From assembly GCF_000388065.1 (NCBI RefSeq), contig NW_009242981.1:500167-530367 (forward strand): 30,201 nucleotides of DNA, read 5' to 3'. How positions within the stretch are numbered: the first letter of the stretch is position 1; each line of letters begins with the position of its first letter. The notes beneath the pieces were generated by a model. It saw only the letters and a program-made list of their open reading frames with translations, ran no database searches and was not told the DNA's origin. The translations under genes were made by a program, and so were the position numbers. The stretch is from Fonticula alba (lineage: Eukaryota > Opisthokonta > Rotosphaerida > Fonticulaceae). Of this stretch, positions 22,785-30,201 are shown one piece after another.

Positions 22785-25164
22785 TCAGATGGCGGCGCCG
22801 TGGGTGCCCGGCTGGCCGGGCGCCAGGGGCACCGGCTCCGGGGCCAGGGCCCCGGCACCAAGGAGGTCAAAGAGCGACGCCCCGCCGGGCAGCGACACCG
22901 GCGAGCAGACTGGGCAGACGAAGTCCAGCCCAGCCGAGTCCGGCAGAGTGGGCGACGGCGCGGGCGCCGACGCGGGCGAGGTGGCCAGGCCGGCGAGGCT
23001 GGGGCCCGGGCGCAGACACGCCCGATGGGCCGCATGCGCGCAGGGGAAGGCCACGATCTGCTGGTCGAGGGGGTTGTTCGGGTCGGCGGCCACGGGCTCC
23101 GCGCCGAGGGGCTGGCCGCAGTTGGCGGCACAGGGGGCCGTTTGCACGGCCACCAGGACGCCCCAGTGGGTCTGATCCTCGACATACTGGGCCGTTCGGC
23201 TGGGGAGCGAGGCCCCGGGGGTGGGCTTGAGCCCGAGCCCCGGCCGGTCGGCCAGGCCGCCGCCGCCGCCGCCGCCGCCGCCGGGGCCGCCTCGGGGCGA
23301 GGGCGCCGGCGTGGCAGGGACCGCCGCCGGGGCCGGGGCGACGGTGCCGGCCGCCGGGTCGGCCGGGCTTTGGTCCTCGACCGGCATGTGAAGGTGCGCC
23401 TGGATGGCCGGATGGATGCTGGCATCGCGCCGGCCCCAGAGGTAGATGTCCGTGGTTTCGGCCATGGCGTGGACCTCGGCCGCCTGGCCACGCTGGCGGA
23501 GCTCCTCGCGCCACAGGCGCCCGGCTGCCCAGGAGGCCGGGCCAACACCGGCGGCGGCGCCGGCGGCGCCGGCGGGGCCACCGGGCCCGGTTGCACCGGC
23601 CCGGTCCGTGTTGCCGGTGTCGCCAGCCAGGGTGGCCTCCGCCGGGTTGAAGTCCACCGCGCCGACGGCCAGGCATCCGAGGAAGGCCGGTCGGACCAGC
23701 AGACCCAGGTCGGCCACCGGCTGGAGCATGTCCAGCGCGGCGCTCGTCGAGCCGAGATACGCCGCCGCATGGAGGACAACTGTGTGATGTGGCAGGCGGG
23801 GGAGTGGCAGAGGGGGGAAAGGGGCGCGGGGAGATGGAGAGGTCAGTGCCATGGGCAGGGCCATGCCGAGAGGAAGGGGCTGCCGGGCGCACCAAGCTCC
23901 GAGAGGAGCACCCCGCCGGCCGGGTCCTGGGGGGCCCAAATGTGCGCGGGGCCTGCCTGATGGGGGGCCAGCGCATTGGCACCGTGGCGATCGAGCGCGG
24001 CCAGGGGGTGATCCTCGGTCGGGGCGTCGGCAACACGAGCGGCCTCCAGCTGCTGGATCAGCTCGAGCGCCTGAGCCAGGGCAGCCTTATCGGGGATGTC
24101 TGTCGGCGAGCAAGCGGGCATGGGCATGCGCGTGCATGTGGGTGCAGGTGTGGTCGTCGGCGTGGTCGTCGGCATGGGCATGCGCGTGCATTTGCGCGTG
24201 CGTGAGTGGGACAGACAGCAGGAAGGATGGAAGCAGGCGGGCAGGCAGGCTGGCAGCACGCACAGGCGAGGGCACGCTCGAGAGCGCCGATGTCAGCCAG
24301 CAATGCCGCCAGGACCACGGTGTGCGCCCAGAGGGAGGACAGCGCCCCGGGCTCGGCCCCGGCCGCGGACACCAGGCATCCGGTCCCGAGTTCCAGGGCG
24401 TTCAGCTGCAGCTCCAGGCAGCGAGCCCAGTCACCAGTGAGACGGGCGCGCGAAGCCGCGTGGCGCTGGAGCTCTGCCGTCGAGCGGAAGAGCAAACTCG
24501 ACTCGAGGCGGTCGAGCCTGAGCAGGCGTGCATGGGGTGGCCCCACGTCAGTCAAAGAAGCGAGAGAGAGAGAGAGAGAGAGAGGAGGCCAACAGCCATG
24601 AGACGACCTCAGGCAAGAAGGGAGGCCCTCGCGGAGAGGGGGGGAGGGAGAAAGAGGGAGAGAAAGAGGGAGAGCAGAGCACAAGGCAACCCGTGGCGTA
24701 CCATTCACGCTGAGGATGGGCAAGGGCAAAGTCCCGGCTTTCGGCGCTCGGGGCCCAGAGGGGCAATGGAAGCTCCGGTCGCCAGGTGGCGAAGCGCGGC
24801 TCCGGGGCCAGGAGCGCCTCGCGCGCTGGCGCCCGGGTGACTACGTCCCACGGCCGCAGGAGGGCGGTGGTGTGTGCATCGGCCAAGAGCAGAATGGCCT
24901 CCGGTGGGAAGACCCCGCCAGCCGGGGCACCGGACACGTCCGACGCCAGGGCGGCGTGCCAGCGCGCCGAGCACAGCACCCGGCGCAGGTACCGGCCCAG
25001 GAGGGCGAATGGCCGGGCCGAGGCACGATCCCCCGGGCCCGGGGCGGCATCGGGCTCCAGCAGGGCCGAGCAGCCCAGCAGCCGGGCTACCGTCCGGTGC
25101 CCCAGCAGCGGGTGACTCGCCACGCAGGCATTCTCCAGCAGGTCCTCCACATCGGCTCGGAGAG

Positions 25165-25205
<41 letters not shown>

Positions 25206-28200
25206 GCGGCGTCGTTGGCCCGGGTCCCCGGGGCAGGGGACTGGCCAAGGGACTGGAGTTGGTACGCCAGGCAAAGGAGCCCCAGGGGATCGTGCGTCGC
25301 CAGCTGGCCGACATCCAACGGCGCGGCGGCCTGATCGGCCGCCAGGGCATACTCCAGCAGGTGGCCGGGGACGCTGGCCGAGGTCCCGGCCATGCGGACC
25401 AGCTCTAACGCCTCCTCCAGCAGGGAATCATCCCCATGGACCAGGCTCGCCAGGACCGCCAGACGAGGGTCCAGCAGCTGGCAGGCCGGCCGGAGCCCGG
25501 CATCCAGCAGGGCGCCCAGGCCGAGGAGGAACCCAGCCCCGGTGAAGGCCTCGCGCTGAAGGGCGGACGGCCCGTCCGCCCCATCAAGCAGGGCAAGCAC
25601 ACGCTCGGCAGGCTGGGCGGCCAGCCAGCTGGCCGCGGCCAAGACCGCAGGCACCCGGTCCACCGTGAAGAAAGGCAGTGGCCCGAGCGCGCCCTCCAGC
25701 TGCTCGTGCAGCGGGTCCGGCAACAGAGCCGAGTCCAGCAAGGCAGCCGTGTCCGGGAATGCGGCCCCCTGGAATGACGGTCCGGCATCCAGGGCGACTG
25801 TGCGTTTGCGGATGTGTGCACGGGCGCGGGCACGTGAGTATTCGGAGGAGGGGGAGGAAGGGCAGGTCGGGGGGGGGGGGGGGGGGGGGGGCAAACACCA
25901 CCGCGAGGGGGGACCACCCCAGGAGGGGGACCAACGTACTGGAGGCAAAGGCAGTTCTGAAGAGGCCGGCGTCCGGGAGGTCCTCGGCGACTGGATGATT
26001 GCATGTTGCGGTGAGACACGGGAAGAGAGGGAGCGCGAGGGGGGCGAAGGGGAGGAAGGCGCACAGTGTTGCTCCAGCAGGGCCGTGACATCTACGAGGC
26101 TGGGCATATCCTCCTGGAGGAGGGGCGTTTGCGCGGAATCGATCTCGGTCGAGGCGTCATCCGCCGCCCCGCCCGGGGCCCCCTGCTCCGGGGCGTCAAG
26201 GCTCAGCAGGGAGGACGCGGCCGACACCGACCGGCGGAAGAGCAGCGTCAGGTCGGTCAGCGAGCTGGGCGACGAGGAGAGCTCGGCATCCGGCTCCCCG
26301 GTGCTGGCCGTGAGCGAGGGCGCATCGTCGGCGAGGGGGGCCGCCGGGTCGGCCAGGTCCCCGGGCCCAGGCCCGGCGCCGGTCCCGACCGGCAGCGACA
26401 TGCGCAGGGCCGCCTGCAGCTTGCCAGTGAAGGCCTCATGCCCGACGATGTCCCCCTGGGCCGGGGTGGTGCCGGCCAGGGGGAAGGACGATCCGAGCCC
26501 CGTGTCCGAGGCCCAGGAGGCCGGATCTTCCAGGGGGGTAGCCGGCGAGGAGGAGGCATGCGTCGGGCGGGACCGGCGCCGACGGGCCGAGATGCTGATG
26601 GACACCGGGGCCGAGGGGGCCGATTCTGTGCCGACGTCCGGGCTCGCCAGCGCGGCGGGCGCCACGACTGCCGGCGCGTCGGCCTGGTCGAAGTATACTG
26701 GCAATCCCGGGAGGGGGGGGGGGGGGGGGGATGAAGAGAGGCCGGAGGGCGGAAAGTGCGCCACATGCATGGGCGCGTGTCAGAGGAGCTGAAAGGGGCG
26801 AGGGGGGAGGACACCAGGCACCCTGGAGAAAGGCACGGGACGAGGGGCGGGGCGCACCGATGGAGGTCTTCTTCTTCCGGCGCTTGCTCTCCTTCGGCAG
26901 TTTGGGGCTGGTCCCGGCCAGCGGGGGCGAGGCGGCCGAGTCGTCGACGCTGGCCGTCAAATCGGTCTTGCGGGTTTTGGGCTTCTTGACCTTCTTGATG
27001 GGGATGGCCAGGGCCGGCGGCGGGAGCAAATCGGCCGTCAGCTGGTCCAAGCTGTCGGGGGAGAGGGCGCGCGCGGCTGGCGGGGCAGCCTGGAAGGACA
27101 CCGGGTCGAGGGGGCGCGCCGGGCCGGCGGGCGTTGACGACACCGCGGCCGCGGCCGCCGCCTCGCGAAGGGTTCGACTCAACAGCGAGGAAGACGACGG
27201 GGGCAGTTGGCTGCTCGGGGCCGGGAGCGGGGGCAGCGAGGCCACCTCCGCCTGGGCCGGCCCGGTGGATGGGCTGCTTGTTGACATCGCTGACGGAGCA
27301 TCCACCGAGGGGACCGGGCCTGGCGTGGCAGCCGGCGAGGCTGGACGCGGCTCGGGAGGCGGAGCCAGTGCATCGCCCGGAGCAGGGGCGGGCGCGGGCG
27401 CAGCCACAGGCGCGGGCGCGGGCGCGGGCGCGGGCACGGGCGCGGCCACAGGCGCCGGTAGGAACTTATCCATCTCGAGTGCCAGCTGGCCCAGCGCCGA
27501 GACGGCAGGCGCAGGCGTGACTTCCTCGATGCCAGGCTCCTCGGGGGAATCGTCGCAGGCCGCGCGCCTGGCAGAGCCGGCCGGAGGGTCGAGGTCGGCG
27601 GCCGGCAGGAAAGCCGAGATGGCAGACCACTCGCCGGCGGTCAGGCCACAGGTGGCAATGTCTTGCAGGGCCTCCTCCGCGAAGGAGGTCACCACGGTGG
27701 CGGCGGTCCGGCCAAGGCCACACGAAATCAAGGCCTTGGAGGCGGCCCACGCGCCGCCCTGCACCAGGTCCAGGCAGATGATGCGCTGGTCCTGGCGCCC
27801 GAAGGCGGCCGGCAGCCGGGGCGAGGAGCCGCTGCTGGCCGGGGTCAACGGGGGGGAGCCCCCGGCCGGGGGGACCACCATGCCGGGGTCCTCCCCGCCG
27901 GCCGGCAGGGTGGCCAGCAGGAAGAGGCCGAAGATCGGCGCCCCGGGCCGCGGGGCGCCCCGGAGGACGGTCGTCGGGAAGGCCGGCTGTCGGACCACGG
28001 CCACGGAGTCGATGCGCAGCGGGGCCAAGCTCAAACGCAGAGACACATCCACCAGGTCAATGTCCACCAGGGCCAGGGACGAGCCCTGCGGCGACCAGGA
28101 CAGCATGTGCTGCGAATCGAGGAAGGATGCCAGGCGCCCGAGCTCGAAGGGCACCGATGATGGCGCCGCGGCACCCGGCGCAGCCGAACCGCCGGCCTCC

Positions 28201-30062
28201 CCGGAGATGCCATTCACCGGGCAGGCAAATGCCCCGGAATCCCGGGCCAGGGCCGATTGCGCCGGAGACAGGCCGGTCCAAATCCGAGCCTCGGTCGCGC
28301 TCCCACCGGCGAGATTGGCATCGTCATCTTCCCCGTGCGGCGGCCGGCCCGCGTCCTGCTTCTCGTGTCCCTCCTCCTCCTGCTCTTCCTCCTCGGGGGA
28401 CTGGTCCTCGTTGAAGTCGAGCGTGGCCTCGACCTCGCCATCCCGGCGCGAGGTGTCCACCGCCCAGGCGAAGCCGCCCGGACGCGACACCAGCGCCAGA
28501 GCGCCGCGCTCCAAGATCGGCAAGAACATGTTATCATCATCGTCCTCCTCCTGCTCCTCCTCCTCCTCTTCCCCCTCGGGACTGGTGCGGGCGGTGGTGG
28601 CGGCGGCGGCGGCGGCGGCATGGGATGCCATGCGCTGGGCCATGTGCGCGCGCGCCGCCGCCGCCGTGGACACGGAAAAGTGCGCAGCGCCATATTGGCC
28701 GAATCTGGCGCGGAGCAGGGCAAGGTGGCGCCGACAGGAGGGCGGTCAGTGGCGTCACGCCCACGGGCAAGCAGCGAAGCGCCGGCGCGGAAGGAGGCAC
28801 ATACCGCGGCCGGCGGCCGATGGGCACACAGGCATTGGTGGCCACGTCGATGAGGAGCGTGCGCGACACCGTTGACGCGAGGATCTGCCATCGGACGAGG
28901 CGGGGACAGAGGGTGAGTCGCATGATGGAAAGCGCCGGGGGGCGGGGGGGGGGGGGGGCAGGACAGCAAGCAGCGTACCGTGTGAAGGGAGATGTCCAGC
29001 TGGACGATGTGATCGGCGGGCGGGTCGCCGAGGTCTGGGAGGATGCGCGTGACGACCTCCGAGCTGACGAAGAGATTGAGGAACTGGACTCAGGGGGGGG
29101 GGGAGAGACACATGCGCATACACACACACACACACACACAGACACAGACACGAAGGGCAGAGGGGAAGACACCTGCCGGTCAGAGAGGGAGGGCGGACGA
29201 GGAGGCGCAGGCGCACGCGCAGGCGCAGGAGGGAAATGTCACGCTGGGGCCATCTTACGAGCCATGGCCATGGCGTACCTTCTCATTTTGCACCGCGGTC
29301 GACCGGAGCTCGCCGGACGAGTCGCAACTGAAGATCTTCCGCGCGAGGGCCTGCGAGTCGAGACCCGGATCCGCGAGCGAGGCCAGCGGCGGCCACCAGT
29401 GAACCGCAGTGACCGGGGCCCGGTGATCGCCGGTCTTGAGCAGGAGCTGTGCGAGAGGGGGCAGGTCAGTGACGACCAGTGCCAGCGGGCGAGGGGCGGC
29501 TAAAAGACATGGGACCGGGAGGACGGGGCGGCCCGACAACAAGCCGGAGATGGCAGAGGGACCGGCGAGGCGTACCTTCTCCTTGCACTTGATGCTCCCC
29601 TGGCCGAGGTCCCAAATGTGGATGCTGCCGGAGGAGGTGCCCACCGCCAGGAAGCACCGGCTCAGCAGGGCCGAGTGCCGCGCCCGCGCGGCCGGGTCAA
29701 ATTCCGGCACCAGGGTCACATCCTCCGGATCGAAGAGGGCCAGGCTGGTGATGGACCCGAGCACCGACTTGTGCGACAGGACAAACCGCTGGCGGAAGGA
29801 CCGGTCATGGTGCGAGAGTTCCGGCGAGGACAGGACGAACACCGTGCCGCCGGTGGTGCCCAGCACGAGGAACCTGCATCAGCCGGGGATGTGGTCAGCG
29901 CCTGGATGGGGAGGGGCGGCCAAGTGCATGCGGGGGGGGGGGGGGGGCAGAGCCTGCGCACCGGGAACTGGCCGCGATGGCCGAGAAGCGAAAGCGCCCG
30001 GAGGCATTCAGTTCGTCGGCGGTCGGTTGGGCCGACCGCGTTTCCAGAGCGATGAAGGGCAT
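22785..30062 (-). CDS. HPS5: HPS5-like BLOC-2 subunit with C-terminal RING-like domain, 12 exons, 1944 aa
   Basis: Probable HPS5 homologue, a subunit of BLOC-2, which acts in endosome to lysosome-related-organelle traffic. Exons in transcription order: 30062-29962, 29873-29576, 29446-29279, 29083-28979, 28884-28805, 28704-26858, 26697-26065, 25990-25940, 25797-24702, 24517-24264, 24099-23893, 23779-22785; 1945 codons. The N-terminal WD40 propeller has FLVLGTTGGTVFVL, RFVLSHKSVLGSI, FLAVGTSSGSIHIWDL, DHIVQLDISLHT, LLIDVATNACVPIGRRPR then FGQYGAAHF, and LALVSRPGGFAWAVD. This is the HPS5/TECPR2 order. Low-complexity inserts, including a polyQ run (plus strand 25162-25205), and a helical region follow. 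Near the end, LWREELRQRG...TDIYLWGRR resembles the extreme C-terminus of animal HPS5. About 250 further residues then carry a RING-like C-x3-C...C-x-H-x2-H-x2-C...C-x2-C (about 1828-1905). TECPR2 is less likely because no TECPR repeats are seen. Confidence 0.75.
22905..23132 (-). other. RING-like zinc-binding region of the HPS5-like protein
   Basis: In the minus-strand frame, from 23132: CAANC, then after about 27 residues PCAHAAHRACL, then after about 45 residues CPVC ending at 22905. The central C-x-H-x2-H-x2-C and last C-x2-C match the RING spacing in VPS8 and related tether subunits. The first pair is C-x3-C instead of C-x2-C. Eight possible ligands are present. The same exon (23779-22785) encodes both this region and the last HPS5-like segment, so it is not a separate gene. 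Confidence 0.65.
25162..25205 (-). repeat. CAG/CTG trinucleotide repeat encoding polyglutamine
   Basis: On the minus strand this is a run of CAG codons with a CAA interruption, giving about 13 consecutive glutamines inside HPS5 exon 9. It is directly visible and typical of low-complexity expansion. Confidence 0.9.
29112..29140. repeat. (CA)n microsatellite in HPS5 intron 3
   Basis: A CA run on the plus strand (TG in the transcript), within intron 29084-29278. Confidence 0.9.
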
Positions 30063-30201
30063 TTGGTTGTGTGGCTGTTTGTTTGTTTCCCGCGGCGAGG
30101 GACGAGGCAGGGAGGGGGAGATGGGGAGGACGGCGCGCCCCGGCGCTGCTGGGGGAGTGGGAGGGGCGGGCGCGGGCGCGCCGGTCGGTCGGGCGGGCGG
30201 G
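30063..30201. other. Upstream flank of HPS5
   Basis: 139 nt to the window edge, without a gene. The AAACAAACAAACAGCC string just before the HPS5 ATG (minus strand) is A-rich in GC-rich DNA, as expected of a 5' UTR leader. No TATA box was seen. Confidence 0.4.

Noticed and set aside
22740-23960. Plus-strand open frame of 406 codons opposite HPS5 exons 11-12
   Set aside because: It is low-complexity Gly/Arg/Ala sequence, antisense to the RING-like region, with no recognisable domain.
26731-28875. Long plus-strand open frame (714 codons) opposite HPS5 exon 6
   Set aside because: It is an antisense shadow created by GC-rich codon usage. The minus-strand frame has family motifs and correct splice junctions; the plus frame has neither.
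22785-30062. VPS8 (CORVET) as the identity of the large minus-strand gene
   Set aside because: It was my first idea because of the C-terminal RING. The N-terminal propeller motifs (VQLD, GRRPR-FG, SRPGGFAW) and the motif before the RING fit HPS5 better. VPS8 remains the main alternative.

Overview
The window is a compact, GC-rich nuclear segment from a eukaryote. It carries seven protein-coding genes with about 39 short spliceosomal introns (74-285 nt). All gene models below were built by hand: I followed family homology across GT-AG junctions and required the reading frame to close through every exon. Every model except the one-exon ribosomal gene has several introns and still sums to a multiple of three. 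The combination of a chromodomain CHD1, a Dnmt2-type tRNA methyltransferase, XAB2/SYF1 and a BLOC-2 HPS5 homologue points to an opisthokont-grade or related protist rather than a plant or yeast. HPS5 is generally missing from model fungi. A nucleariid such as Fonticula alba would fit the high GC, the intron density and the gene set, but this is inference and I cannot confirm it from sequence alone.

Layout from left to right. (1) 1-2618: a 25-codon ribosomal protein eL41 gene (+), flanked by a TATA-like box and long low-complexity DNA. (2) 2619-5264: a Dnmt2/TRDMT1-type methyltransferase (+) in seven exons, with an unusual Cys-rich N-terminus and a near-pure poly-C tract in its last intron. 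(3) 5546-6358: a proteasome maturation factor, POMP/UMP1 (-), convergent with the methyltransferase. (4) 7622-15006: a ten-exon CHD1 chromatin remodeler (-) of about 2002 residues. (5) 15055-15666: an assembly gap of 612 N inside the divergent CHD1/uL13m intergenic region. (6) 16631-17597: mitochondrial ribosomal protein uL13m (+) in three exons. (7) 18555-22453: the splicing factor SYF1/XAB2 (+) in ten exons. (8) 22785-30062: a twelve-exon HPS5-like BLOC-2 subunit (-) of about 1944 residues with a C-terminal RING-like zinc finger that the animal protein lacks.

The genes are mostly housekeeping: cytosolic and mitochondrial translation, tRNA modification, proteasome assembly, chromatin, splicing and endolysosomal traffic. 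They do not form a pathway. The most interesting points are the HPS5-RING architecture, the consistent non-canonical 5' splice-site motif GTRCGY (never A at +4), the zinc-knuckle-like N-terminus on the Dnmt2 homologue, and an in-frame first intron in uL13m whose retention would add a presequence-like N-terminus. I found no mobile element, CRISPR array, tRNA or rRNA.
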